A stretch of 64,000 nucleotides of DNA from Chromobacterium aquaticum (lineage in GTDB: Bacteria; Pseudomonadota; Gammaproteobacteria; Burkholderiales; Chromobacteriaceae), in contig NZ_JAJOHW010000035.1 in the NCBI RefSeq assembly GCF_021129195.1, positions 52,140 to 116,139 of the forward strand, written 5' to 3'. The position numbers and the translations under genes were made by a program. The notes under the pieces were generated by a model. It ran no database searches. It had not been told where the DNA came from and saw only the letters and a program-made list of their open reading frames with translations. Every line of letters starts with the position of its first letter. The first letter of the stretch is position 1. This document shows, piece by piece, positions 47,726 to 61,042 of this stretch.

Positions 47726-50089
47726 ATGCTAAGACGAATCCTCGCAATACTTGCAGGTCTGTTTCTAGGTGGAGCCGTATTGGTTGCTGGCGCAGGCGCC
47801 ATTGCAATCATCATAACCTACCCTCGCTTGCCGAGTCTTGATGTACTGACGGACTATCGTCCAAAAATCCCACTTCGCGTTTATTCCGCCGACAATCAAT
47901 TGATAGGGGAATTTGGCGAGGAACGTCGTTCGTTTTCCCGCATCCATGAAGTGCCGCAACTGATGAAACAGGCGGTGATGGCTGCCGAGGACGAGCGCTT
48001 CTACCAGCACAGCGGCGTCGATTACGTCGGCGTGGTGCGCGCCGCGGTCGGCAATCTGGTGTCCGGCCATGCCCGTTCCGGCGCCAGCACCATCACCATG
48101 CAAGTGGCCAAGAATTTCTTCCTGTCCAGCGAAAAAACCTTTACCCGCAAATTCAACGAAGCGCTGCTGGCCTTCAAGATCGAGCACACGCTGACCAAGG
48201 ACCAGATCCTGGAGTTGTATTTCAACCAGATCTATCTGGGGCAGCGCGCCTATGGCTTCTCCGCCGCGGCCCAGGCCTATTACGGCAAGCCGCTGGCGGA
48301 TCTGTCTGTGGCTGAAATGGCGATGCTGGCCGGCCTGCCCAAGGCGCCGTCCGCCTACAACCCCATCGTCAATCCGGACCGTGCCCGCCTGCGCCAGCAA
48401 TACGTGCTGCGCCGGATGCGCGAGCTTAATTTCATCACTCAGGAACAATACGACGCCGCGGTGGCCGAGCCGATGAAGCTTGCTAGCCAGAGCGCGGACA
48501 GCAGCAGCCAGCCGGCGCAATATGTGGCGGAAATGGTGCGGCAGGCGATGTACGAGCGTTACAAGGAGTCCGCCTACACCGAGGGCTTCAAGGTCTACAC
48601 CACGCTGGACAGCCGCCATCAGAAGTGGGCTTACGACGCCTTGCGCGCCGGCCTGGTCGATTACGACCGCAAGATGGGCTATCGCGGCCCGGAAAGCGTG
48701 GTGGAGTTGTCCGGCGTGGAAGGCGAGCAGCAGACCGAGGCGCTGGACGACGCGATCAGCGAATTGCGCGACAGCGGCGATATGCTGCCGGCCATCGTGC
48801 TGTCCGCCAGCCCGGCGGAAGTTCGTGCTTATATGCGCGGCGGCAAGGTGGCGGTGATCAAGGGCAGCGGCCTGGATTTCGCGCGACGCGCGTTGGGCGG
48901 CAAGGTCAGCGCAGCGCAGCAGATCCGTCGCGGTTCGGTGATCCGCATCCGCGCGCATGAGAAAGGCTATTGGGAAATCGTGCAGATGCCGGAGGTGGAA
49001 GGCGCTTTCGTGTCGATGGATACCCGCAGCGGCGCGATCCGCTCGCTGGTGGGCGGCTTCGATTTCAACCGCCGCAGCTTCAACCACGTGACCCAGGCCT
49101 GGCGTCAGCCCGGTTCCACCTTCAAGCCCTTCATCTACTCCGCCGGCATCGAGCGTGGCCTGACGCCGTCGACGATGATCAACGACGCGCCACTGTCGGT
49201 GGTGGGCGCTGATGGTCAGCGCTGGGAGCCCAAGAACGACAACGGCAAGTTCGCCGGCATGATCACCATGCGCAGCGGCCTGACTCAGTCCAAGAACCTG
49301 GTGTCGGTGCGGGTGCTGATGGCGACCGGCACCGATTACGCCCAGCAGTACATCCAGCGTTTCGGCTTTGCCGCCAAACAGCATCCGGCCTACCTGACCA
49401 TGGCGCTGGGCGCGGGCGCGGTGACGCCGCTGCAAATGGTGGAAGGCTACTCGGTGTTCGCGAATGGCGGCTACCGCAGCAAGGGCTATTTCATTGACCG
49501 CATTGAAGACCAGTCCGGCCGCGTGCTGGCCAAGACCGTGCCCACCATCGCCGGCCAGAACGCGCCGCAAGCCATCGATCCGCGCAACGCCTTCATCATG
49601 AGCTCCATGCTCAAGGATGTGGTGCGCTACGGCACCGGCTATCGCGCGATGAGCCTGGGTCGCACCGATCTGGCCGGTAAGACCGGTACCACCTCGGACT
49701 GGAAGGATGCCTGGTTCGTCGGTTACAACCCCAATCTGGTGGCGGCCGCCTGGGTGGGCTTCGATCAGCCGCGTTCGCTGGGCCGCTACGGCTATGGCGG
49801 CACCGCGGCGCTGCCGGTGTGGATCAACTATATGGCGAATGCGCTCAAGGGCCAGCCGGAGGTGGACATGCCGGTGCCGCAGGGCATCGTGGTCAAGGCC
49901 GGCGCCGGTCAGCGCGGTGGCGACGAGTACTACTACGAGGAATTCCAGAAGACCAATCCGGAATTGAAAGTGGACAACCACGGCGCGGTGCCGGGTGCCG
50001 GCGGCGATGCCAGCGGCGGCGCCAGCGAGCCGCAGGACAAGCCCGCCGCGCAGGATGCGGTGGAAAATGTCAAAGACCAGTTGTTCTAG
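47726..50089 (+). CDS. mrcA: Class A penicillin-binding protein 1A (transglycosylase/transpeptidase)
   Basis: The 787-aa cell-wall synthase has an N-terminal membrane anchor (ILAILAGLFLGGAVLVAGAG), a GT51 transglycosylase domain (about residues 55-235, AAEDERFYQHSGVDYVGVVR), an OB-like insert (about 310-420) and a transpeptidase domain (about 430-720) with GSTFKP, the SKN motif and KTGTTSDWKDAWF. Divergence from pilM is the usual order. A Gly/Ala/Ser-rich tail ends the protein. Confidence 0.95.
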   Translation: MLRRILAILAGLFLGGAVLVAGAGAIAIIITYPRLPSLDVLTDYRPKIPLRVYSADNQLIGEFGEERRSFSRIHEVPQLMKQAVMAAEDERFYQHSGVDYVGVVRAAVGNLVSGHARSGASTITMQVAKNFFLSSEKTFTRKFNEALLAFKIEHTLTKDQILELYFNQIYLGQRAYGFSAAAQAYYGKPLADLSVAEMAMLAGLPKAPSAYNPIVNPDRARLRQQYVLRRMRELNFITQEQYDAAVAEPMKLASQSADSSSQPAQYVAEMVRQAMYERYKESAYTEGFKVYTTLDSRHQKWAYDALRAGLVDYDRKMGYRGPESVVELSGVEGEQQTEALDDAISELRDSGDMLPAIVLSASPAEVRAYMRGGKVAVIKGSGLDFARRALGGKVSAAQQIRRGSVIRIRAHEKGYWEIVQMPEVEGAFVSMDTRSGAIRSLVGGFDFNRRSFNHVTQAWRQPGSTFKPFIYSAGIERGLTPSTMINDAPLSVVGADGQRWEPKNDNGKFAGMITMRSGLTQSKNLVSVRVLMATGTDYAQQYIQRFGFAAKQHPAYLTMALGAGAVTPLQMVEGYSVFANGGYRSKGYFIDRIEDQSGRVLAKTVPTIAGQNAPQAIDPRNAFIMSSMLKDVVRYGTGYRAMSLGRTDLAGKTGTTSDWKDAWFVGYNPNLVAAAWVGFDQPRSLGRYGYGGTAALPVWINYMANALKGQPEVDMPVPQGIVVKAGAGQRGGDEYYYEEFQKTNPELKVDNHGAVPGAGGDASGGASEPQDKPAAQDAVENVKDQLF

Positions 50090-50108
50090 AAGCGTTTTCT
50101 ATTCGATG

Positions 50109-50256
50109 TTAGAGCCTGTTGAAAGTCTCGCGAGCTAAGGCGAGACAGGGCGTTGCGGCTGAGAAAATGGAATGTACGCGTGGTACATGAGCATTTCGAA
50201 GAAGTACTCACCGTGTGACGTCTCGCGACGCGCAGCAAATCGTAAACAGGTTCTTA
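50109..50256 (+). repeat. MITE-like palindromic repeat, copy A
   Basis: A 148-bp unit has terminal inverted repeats (TTAGAGCCTGTTGAAAG at the left and, reversed, TAAGAACCTGTTTACGA at the right) and no coding capacity. A related 150-bp unit at 63022-63171 matches its reverse complement, including an interior block around the ATGCTCATG segment. Small size, terminal repeats and intergenic position indicate a MITE mobilised in trans. Confidence 0.75.
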
Positions 50257-50260
50257 CACA

Positions 50261-50284
50261 GCCCCGCCATCCGGCGGGGCTTTT
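50261..50284 (+). terminator. Intrinsic terminator after the PBP1a gene
   Basis: GCCCCGCC and GGCGGGGC with a 4-nt loop are followed by TTTT. It lies just after repeat copy A and before the convergent gdhA stop. Confidence 0.75.
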
Positions 50285-50299
50285 ACATGAGCGTCCGGC

Positions 50300-51640
50300 T
50301 CAGATCACGCCTTGGGCCAACATCGCCGCGGCCACCTTGCCGAAGGCCGCGACATTGGCGCCCAGCGCGTAATCGATGCCGCCGTCCGCCAGCCTTCCAT
50401 GCTGGACGCAGGCCGCATGGATGTCCTCCATGATGCGGCGTAGTCTGGCGTCCACCTCTTGCGCGCTCCAGGGTAGATGGGAGGCGTTCTGGCTCATCTC
50501 CAGGCCGGACACCGCCACGCCGCCGGCATTGGAGGCCTTGCCCGGCGCATAGAGCGCGCCGGCCTGCTGGAAGCGCAGCGTCGCTTGCGGCGAACACGGC
50601 ATATTGGCGCCTTCCGCCACGCAAAAGCAGCCATTGGCCAGCAGGGCTTTCGCGTCGTCGGCGTCCAGCTCGTTCTGGGTGGCGCAGGGCAGCGCGATGT
50701 CGCAGGGCTGACGCCATGGCCGCTGCCCGACGAGAAAGTCCAGGCTGTGGCTGGCGGCGAAAGCGGCCAGACGTCCACGGCGCTGGTGTTTGTGCTCCAT
50801 CAGCGCGTCCAGTTGGGCCGGGCTCAGACCCGCCGGCAGGCTGAGCGTGCCCTCCGAATCCGACAGACTGACGACCTTGACGTCCAGCGCCAGCAGCTTT
50901 TCCGCCGCGTACAAGGCGACATTTCCCGAACCGGACAGCGCTGCGCGCTTGCCGGCCAGCGTTTGGCCGCGGGTGGCCAGCATGCGCTCGACGAAATACA
51001 CCAGGCCGTAGCCGGTGGCTTCCGGCCGCATCAGGCTGCCGCCGTAGCTAGGCCCCTTGCCGGTGAACACGCCGGAAAACTGATTGCACAGGCGTTTGTG
51101 CTGGCCGAACAGATAGCCGATTTCACGTGCGCCGACGCCGATGTCGCCGGCCGGCACATCGGTCTCGGCGCCGATGTGGCGGAACAGCTCGCAGGCGAAA
51201 GCCTGGCAGAAGCGCATCACCTCGCCGTCGCTCTTGCCCTTGGGGTCGAAATCGGCGCCGCCCTTGGCGCCCCCCAGCGGCAAGCCGGTCAACGCGTTCT
51301 TGAACGTCTGTTCGAAGGCCAGGAATTTCAGCGTGCCCAGCGTCACCGCCGGGTGGAAACGCAACCCTCCCTTGTACGGGCCTATCGCGCTGTTCATCTG
51401 CACCCGGTAACCGCGGTTGACCTGGACCCGGCCGTGATCGTCGACCCAAGAGACGCGGAACTGGATCACGCGCTCAGGCTCCAGCAGGCGTTCCAGCAAG
51501 CCGTGGTCGAAATAGTGCGGATGGCGGCTTAGCAGCCCGTCCAGGCTGTGCAGCACTTCAGCCGCCGCCTGGTGGAATTCCAGCTGCTCCGGGTCGCGTT
51601 GACGGACCCGGGTCAGTAAGGTTTGCAGGGCAAGATGCAT
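50300..51640 (-). CDS. gdhA: NADP-type glutamate dehydrogenase
   Basis: The 446-aa hexameric-type enzyme aminates 2-oxoglutarate to glutamate. Visible motifs are GPYKGGLRFHPAVTLGTLKF with the substrate lysine, LPLGGAKGGADFDPKGKSD, PAGDIGVGAREIGYLFG and the dinucleotide fold AALSGSGNVALYAAEKLL. The start at 51640 has AGAGGT 8 bp upstream. A long frame upstream of it is not coding. It is convergent with the PBP1a gene across the repeat and terminator. Confidence 0.95.
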   Translation of the reverse strand: MHLALQTLLTRVRQRDPEQLEFHQAAAEVLHSLDGLLSRHPHYFDHGLLERLLEPERVIQFRVSWVDDHGRVQVNRGYRVQMNSAIGPYKGGLRFHPAVTLGTLKFLAFEQTFKNALTGLPLGGAKGGADFDPKGKSDGEVMRFCQAFACELFRHIGAETDVPAGDIGVGAREIGYLFGQHKRLCNQFSGVFTGKGPSYGGSLMRPEATGYGLVYFVERMLATRGQTLAGKRAALSGSGNVALYAAEKLLALDVKVVSLSDSEGTLSLPAGLSPAQLDALMEHKHQRRGRLAAFAASHSLDFLVGQRPWRQPCDIALPCATQNELDADDAKALLANGCFCVAEGANMPCSPQATLRFQQAGALYAPGKASNAGGVAVSGLEMSQNASHLPWSAQEVDARLRRIMEDIHAACVQHGRLADGGIDYALGANVAAFGKVAAAMLAQGVI

Positions 51641-52109
51641 GGTTGATACCTCTATTTTGTTATTGAACGGCCGGGCGCGGGCCTCCGTCGGCGTGCTCTG
51701 CCCTTGCTGTTTCTGGGGCATGGTCGGGCATGTCTGTCGCGCCGGAATGGAATGATGTTGTGAGCGAGGTGTCCGGCGAGCAGGCTGCGGGCCCGATACG
51801 GCTATTCCTGCACGCGGCTTGCCCAAGGGGTGGGGAGGCAAGGCGAAACTGGCGTCGGGGTTGGGGCCAGGGCCGGAAGGGCGCAGGCATCGAGGATAGG
51901 GATGCCGTTGGCTTAATAGTGTAACCGATATTTTCCGTCGTTTCGTTGGCGTCCGGCGGTCCGCCGCGCTTTCTATACTGTTGGAACGGGGCGTCGGCGG
52001 TGGCACGTCCTTAGGGGGAGAGAGGGGCTCTCCGTGTCGGCGGCGCCCGGCTTGACGGATGTGCAAGGCTGAGCGCCGCGCCGGATTCGGTACCTTCAGT
52101 GATGGAAAC
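51641..52109. other. Divergent intergenic region between gdhA and the hybrid kinase gene
   Basis: About 470 bp with the gdhA ribosome site at its left edge. Frames crossing it are out of register with either gene and look non-coding. I see no clear promoter pair, repeat or RNA structure. Confidence 0.45.
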
Positions 52110-56114
<4,005 letters not shown>

Positions 56115-56207
56115 TGGGCTTCCCGCCGGGATATTTTCTCTGGCGGTAAACTTGTGGTTTCAGGATGGTCTATCTCCTTTTATTCACAATTCGGAGGAGC
56201 AGGCCCC

Positions 56208-56564
56208 ATGTTGCAGAATTACTTTCCCATCCTGTTATTCATCGTCGTCGGGCTGCTGGTAGGTGTGGTGCCGCTGCTGATGGGCAAGTTGCTGGGGCCG
56301 AACCGGCCGGACCCGGAAAAGCTGTCGCCGTACGAATGCGGCTTCGAGGCCTTCGAAGACGCGCGCATGCGCTTTGACGTGCGCTACTACCTGGTGGCCA
56401 TCCTGTTCATTCTGTTCGATCTGGAAGTCGCCTTCATGATTCCCTGGGCGGTGACGCTGAAAGAACTGGGCGGTTTCGGCCTGGGGGCGATGGCGGTATT
56501 CCTGGGCGTGCTGACGGTGGGCTTTGTTTATGAATGGAAGAAAGGCGCGCTGCAGTGGGATTGA
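56208..56564 (+). CDS. nuoA: NADH-quinone oxidoreductase subunit A, solitary copy
   Basis: The 118-aa protein has three transmembrane helices and the NuoA signatures [30 protein letters not shown] and [12 protein letters not shown]. It is a complex I membrane subunit near the quinone site. nuoA normally starts the nuoA-N operon, but here the next gene is a convergent pilin and no other nuo gene is present. The start at 56208 has a GGAGGAGC ribosome site. It may be a relocated or extra copy. Confidence 0.93.
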   Translation: MLQNYFPILLFIVVGLLVGVVPLLMGKLLGPNRPDPEKLSPYECGFEAFEDARMRFDVRYYLVAILFILFDLEVAFMIPWAVTLKELGGFGLGAMAVFLGVLTVGFVYEWKKGALQWD

Positions 56565-56636
56565 GCCGCTGTCCATGACGGCGCCGCGGCGGTGAAACGT
56601 TCATCCGGCGGCCGGGCGAGCACGGCCATGGCCCGC

Positions 56637-57083
56637 TCACCAGCAACCGCTGGTGGTGACGGCGCTGCCGGAGGCGTTGACATTGGTCTTGTTGCCCAGA
56701 TTGTCCACTTGGTAGACCTGGCAGGCGTCGGTGGCTTGCACGCTGCCGACCACCGGCGTGGCCTGCAGCGTGTAGCCGGGCGGCGTGCCGCTGCTGACTG
56801 CGGCCACGCTCAGCGTGTAGTAGTTCTGGGTGGCGCTGGGGATGGCGATATTGGAATTGCTGGAATAGCCCATGCTGGCCATCTGCGTGGTGTAGGCATT
56901 GTTCAGCGAGTAATAGCTTTCCTGGCGCGAGGCCAGGTCCAGCAGCGCGGTTTTCGCCGCGGCTCGGTTGCCCTTTTGCACATAGGTGTTGTAGCTGGGC
57001 ACGGCGATGGCGATCAGGATGCCTACGATGGCGACGGCGACCACCAGTTCGATCAGGGTGAAACCTTGCTGCGGCTGCTTCAT
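56637..57083 (-). CDS. pilE: Type IV pilin-like protein (PilE-type minor pilin)
   Basis: The 148-aa prepilin has a 7-residue leader (MKQPQQG) before the cleavage point FTLIELVVAVAIVGILIAIA with Glu5. The C-terminal region has two cysteines (DACQVYQ and SGCW) forming the D-region. In betaproteobacterial and pseudomonad fimT-pilVWXY1E operons this gene encodes a minor pilin that helps prime assembly. It is 23 bp downstream of pilY1. Confidence 0.88.
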   Translation of the reverse strand: MKQPQQGFTLIELVVAVAIVGILIAIAVPSYNTYVQKGNRAAAKTALLDLASRQESYYSLNNAYTTQMASMGYSSNSNIAIPSATQNYYTLSVAAVSSGTPPGYTLQATPVVGSVQATDACQVYQVDNLGNKTNVNASGSAVTTSGCW

Positions 57084-57106
57084 TTCATCTCCTAAGGGGC
57101 GCGGCT

Positions 57107-60100
57107 TCAGCGCAATTCTATCCAGGTCAGGCGGTTGCCCTGGCCGGCCGCACCGGGGTTGACGCCGATGATGTTGCCAGTGACGTAGCCGGACGAGGTC
57201 TGATACACCAGGTAGCGGCTGCCGTTATAGCCGACGGACTGGAAGGAACCCACCGCGCTGGCCTGGATGGCGTTGATCATGAAATTGCTGACACCGGAAA
57301 AATTCCCCGAGCTGTTGGCGAAGAAGGACTTGGGGAAATTGCCGCCGTTTACCGGATTCAGCGCATAAGACCAGCCGGTGTCCACGCTGCTGGTGCAGGA
57401 GGTCACGTTGTTGGCGGCGGGAATCGTGGTGTTGAACACGATGGCGCCGAGTTGGCTTTGCGGATTGTAGATCAATTGTTCGTTGGAACTGCTGTTGGGA
57501 AACACCAGTTTCCAGCCGTACTGGGTGTTGCCGGAGGAGCAGGCCGAGGTGCCGGCCCAGCAGACAGCGTTATTGCTGGTGCCGGCATAGTTGGTCACCG
57601 TGGTGCTGGACGATGTGGAGGTGCCGGCTATGGTCTGGGCCACCAGGCTGCTGGTGGTGAGCGTGCCGCTGGGCGTGGTGCTGCTGGCGTACTGGGCCGA
57701 CGATACGCCGTTCCAGCCGGCCATATTCCAGTCCCAGACACCATAAAAGCCCTGGTTGCCGGTGGCGTAGGTATTGCCCGAGGTGGTGGTCATCGGAATC
57801 TTCTGGCCGGTGCCGAAATACACCATCAGCCGCGGTTGGGTCGCGGAAGCGCTGATCGAGCCCACGATCAGCTTGGTGGTGATGGGCTGCAGGCTCTTGC
57901 TGGTGCCGGAGCCGTTGGTGGGGGTGGAAAACAGCGGCTGCTTGGTGCCGGCGTAGGAGGACACCGCCCACTTGGTGGGATCGGTGTTGGTGACATCGAA
58001 GCGCCAGACGTTGCCGAACAGGTCGCCGGCGTAGATGTAGTCGGTGATGTTGTCTCCATCCAGATCCGTGGCGGTGGTGTAGTAAATGCCGTTGTTGCTG
58101 CTGTTGCTGGTGGGGTCCTTGCTGGGGCCGTAGCCGGTCGAGTACTCGTAGAAGGTTTTGGCGCCGGTACTCGGGTCCACCATCATCACGAAGATGGCGG
58201 CGACGCCGGTGGAGCTGTTGTAGCCGTTGCCGAAGATCACCCCCCACTTGCCATTGTGAAAGCGAGCCACCACCGGGGTGCCATAGGTATAGCCGAGATC
58301 GCTGCCGCAACTGCCGTTGGTATAGGTACAACTGATATTGGACGCGTTCCACTCGCCTACCACCTGGCTGGCCGCCGTGGTTTCGCTGGCATTGCCGCTG
58401 CTGGTGGAGGTGGTGGTGGCCGGGTTGGTCACATCCAGCGCGTAGATCGCCTGGCCGCCTGCGCCCAGGCCGCCCACCAGCCAGGTATGCCAATTGTTGG
58501 AGTAGAACAGATCGCCGGTGCCAGGAGTGGCGTCGACGAAATACTGGTGGGAGTAAATGATGTTGCTGTAGCTGGCCAGGTTGGAGATCGCCGCGGCCGG
58601 CACATAGCCCATCACCTCGTAGCCGTCGTTGGCCACGGTGCTGGTGGAGTAGGCGCCGGCGCTGGTGTAGGAGCCGGTGCGGAAGCCGTGCATGATGCCG
58701 TCGTTGGAACCGGAATAGACCACATTGGGCCGAGTGGCGTAAGTCGAGGTGAAGCTGGGGTAACTGGTGGCGGAGCTGCCGTTCTCCGGCTGCGTGGCGG
58801 AGGTGTTCAGGTAGTCGCTCCAGGTGGCGGCATAGCCTTGCGCCGGCGGTCCTATCCATACCGGGCTGGCATTGATCACATCGCCCATCACGCTGGTGCG
58901 GCTGCGGTAAGCCTGGGTGCCGGAGCCGCCCACTTCATTGCTGCGGTCGCCGCGCAGGAATTGCAGCACATTGGAGCTGCCCAGACTGGTCTGTTGAGCG
59001 GAGGTCAGGTTGGCCCATTCGAACGGCGCGCCGGCGCTGCCGTTCCAGGTGACCAGGGTGCGGTTGGCTGGAGAGTTCAGATCGGTGCTGGGAATGGGCG
59101 AGGCCACCGGCGTGGTGCCGGTGGTGGTGCAGGCGCCGCCGGTCAGGTTGCAGGAGCTGTCCCAACTGGCCGTGCTCGACACCGAAACCACCCCGGTGGT
59201 GGAGTTGGCCACGATGGAGTTGGAGGTGACGCCGCCAAACCAGTTGTTGGCGTTGTAATAGGCGAAGTAGGCCTGGGTGCCGGTTTGCACCTGGGCGGTC
59301 TGCTGGTTGTTGGAGCCGGCGGAGCTGGCCGATGTCGTCAACGGCGCGGCCTGGAAGCAGGTGATTTCGTGATAGTTGGTGGAACCGCCGGTGGACGCGG
59401 CGAAGCCGAAGCTCAGATAAGACGGCAGCGCGCCGCTGATGCTGGTGATGTTGACCGCCGGGTTGGTGACCGTGGTCCAGGCGCCGCCGTTATAGCTGTA
59501 CTTCAGCGTCAGCAGATTATTGGTGGTGATCTGCAACTGATAACTGATGGGCTTGGCCGTGGCCCGGGTGGTGGCGCTGGTGTATAGCGGTGCGCTGGAC
59601 GGCAGCACATAGGTGCCGTTGCTGGTTCCATTCAGCCGATAGAAGGGATACAGCGTCTGCGCGGTGCCCAGCACCAGGCCGGTGCTGCAGGCGGTGGACA
59701 CCACGGTGGACAGCATGGTCGGGTAGGTGTCGTTGCTGAGGTCGCCCTTGCCGCGGATCACGATGGCGTTCGGCGTGCCACCGTTATTGCCGGTGGGGGT
59801 GGCGTCGTTCTTGTTGGAGAAGTTGCCGTACTCGTCCATGCCGATGGCGAGAAAGCCGTTGTGAATGCCGGTCATGCCCATGCCGGTGACGGTTTTGTCG
59901 GTCGGGTTGGAGCCGTTCTGCGAGCAGGAGTAGCCTAGAGAGCCGCCGTTGGCGCCCAAGCGATTGGGCTGATTGCCGGTGAATAGCTGCTGCGGCGAGG
60001 ACAGCAGGAAGAAGGTCATGCCATCCGCGCCGCTGCCGCCGTAGCTGTAACTGGTCCAGGTGACGTTGATGCCGGTATTGGCCGGGAAAGCGTTGCCGCT

Positions 60101-60490
60101 GCTGTCGCCAGCGTAGATGATGCCACCGGTCTGGTGGGCGCTGTTATTGGTCAGCCGTAATGCGCCACTGCCGGTGGCGTCCGGAATGGTGCCGGTGGCG
60201 CCGCCGGAACCGGAACCGCACATCGGGATCTGGCCGGCATTGCTGGGGCTGGCCGCGCTGCTGCTGGAACTGGAAGTGGTACCGGCGGTCAGGCAGGCGC
60301 CTGCACTGGCGATGCCCAGCGTCGAGTTCGCCGCCGACAGCGCGCCGTAGGCGTACCAGTTCACGGTATTGGTGGCGCCGGTGAAGTTGTCGACGACGTT
60401 CAGGGTCGAGGCCCAGGTCGAGGACACCCACAGTGCGCCGACCAGCGCCCAGAGGCTGTTGCGGCAAGCTTGTCTGTTTGAATGGTCCAT
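57107..60490 (-). CDS. pilY1: Type IV pilus tip adhesin/biogenesis protein PilY1 with lectin-like N-terminal domain
   Basis: The 1127-aa secreted protein has a signal peptide ending near WVSSTWA. The N-terminal third (about residues 20-330) resembles an L-type/legume-lectin fold, with GADGMTFFLLSSP, GGSLGYSC, FLAIGMDEYGNFSN and NAIVIRGKGD. The C-terminal PilC beta-propeller has RPNVVYSGSNDGIMHGFRTG, WHTWLVGGLGAGGQAIYALDV, and the calcium loop DLDGDNITDYIYAGDLFGNV. It works at the pilus tip with the minor pilins. The start at 60490 is chosen for the signal peptide, and the frame upstream to 60616 overlaps pilX. Confidence 0.9.
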   Translation of the reverse strand: MDHSNRQACRNSLWALVGALWVSSTWASTLNVVDNFTGATNTVNWYAYGALSAANSTLGIASAGACLTAGTTSSSSSSAASPSNAGQIPMCGSGSGGATGTIPDATGSGALRLTNNSAHQTGGIIYAGDSSGNAFPANTGINVTWTSYSYGGSGADGMTFFLLSSPQQLFTGNQPNRLGANGGSLGYSCSQNGSNPTDKTVTGMGMTGIHNGFLAIGMDEYGNFSNKNDATPTGNNGGTPNAIVIRGKGDLSNDTYPTMLSTVVSTACSTGLVLGTAQTLYPFYRLNGTSNGTYVLPSSAPLYTSATTRATAKPISYQLQITTNNLLTLKYSYNGGAWTTVTNPAVNITSISGALPSYLSFGFAASTGGSTNYHEITCFQAAPLTTSASSAGSNNQQTAQVQTGTQAYFAYYNANNWFGGVTSNSIVANSTTGVVSVSSTASWDSSCNLTGGACTTTGTTPVASPIPSTDLNSPANRTLVTWNGSAGAPFEWANLTSAQQTSLGSSNVLQFLRGDRSNEVGGSGTQAYRSRTSVMGDVINASPVWIGPPAQGYAATWSDYLNTSATQPENGSSATSYPSFTSTYATRPNVVYSGSNDGIMHGFRTGSYTSAGAYSTSTVANDGYEVMGYVPAAAISNLASYSNIIYSHQYFVDATPGTGDLFYSNNWHTWLVGGLGAGGQAIYALDVTNPATTTSTSSGNASETTAASQVVGEWNASNISCTYTNGSCGSDLGYTYGTPVVARFHNGKWGVIFGNGYNSSTGVAAIFVMMVDPSTGAKTFYEYSTGYGPSKDPTSNSSNNGIYYTTATDLDGDNITDYIYAGDLFGNVWRFDVTNTDPTKWAVSSYAGTKQPLFSTPTNGSGTSKSLQPITTKLIVGSISASATQPRLMVYFGTGQKIPMTTTSGNTYATGNQGFYGVWDWNMAGWNGVSSAQYASSTTPSGTLTTSSLVAQTIAGTSTSSSTTVTNYAGTSNNAVCWAGTSACSSGNTQYGWKLVFPNSSSNEQLIYNPQSQLGAIVFNTTIPAANNVTSCTSSVDTGWSYALNPVNGGNFPKSFFANSSGNFSGVSNFMINAIQASAVGSFQSVGYNGSRYLVYQTSSGYVTGNIIGVNPGAAGQGNRLTWIELR

Positions 60491-60509
60491 GGCGCGACTC
60501 CTTCGGCTG

Positions 60510-61019
60510 CTAGCGGCCCCGGTTGGTGAAAGACGATGCCACCACATAGGTGGATTGCAGCACGGTGGCCGCCTGGGCGTTACCGCCGTAGCCGACCGAA
60601 GTGATTCGGTAGACATTGCCGCCGTTGACGGCGTTGACGCCCAGATACTGGATGTAGAACTGCGGATTGGTGGAGAAACCGCTGCCGCCGCCGCTGGTGC
60701 TCATGCCGCTGGGGGTGTAGTTGACGCCGACGGTCCATGGCAGCGTGGTGGGATTGGAAATGGCGTTGGAGCAGACCGTGGCGCTGGATACCAGGCTGGA
60801 GCAAGACAGCGCGGTGGGCACATTGCCCTGAGACAGCCACCACTCCGCGTATTGCAGCGCGGCTTGCGCCGATTCAAAGGAACGGCCCTTCTCGCGGAAA
60901 TTACCGGCCATGCGACCCTGCAGACCATAGTTACGCATCAGCGCGACGCCCAGCAGGGTGACGATGATCAGGAATAGCAGGCCGGTGATCAGGGCAATGC
61001 CTTTGGGCGATCGTTTCAT
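60510..61019 (-). CDS. pilX: Minor pilin-associated protein PilX
   Basis: The 169-aa protein starts MKRSPKGIALITGLLFLIIVTLLGVALM, the PilX N-terminal hydrophobic helix, followed by SFESAQAALQYAEWWLS typical of the family. It forms part of the pilus tip-priming complex with PilV, PilW and PilY1. GGGAGG lies 6 bp upstream of the chosen ATG. It lies 23 bp after pilW. Confidence 0.9.
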   Translation of the reverse strand: MKRSPKGIALITGLLFLIIVTLLGVALMRNYGLQGRMAGNFREKGRSFESAQAALQYAEWWLSQGNVPTALSCSSLVSSATVCSNAISNPTTLPWTVGVNYTPSGMSTSGGGSGFSTNPQFYIQYLGVNAVNGGNVYRITSVGYGGNAQAATVLQSTYVVASSFTNRGR

Positions 61020-61042
61020 GGCAGCCTCCCTTCGCGGTCCGT

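Noticed and set aside
47765..49981. 738-codon minus-strand open frame opposite the PBP1a gene.
   Set aside because: Same cause: mirror of a strongly biased gene, with no recognisable domain.
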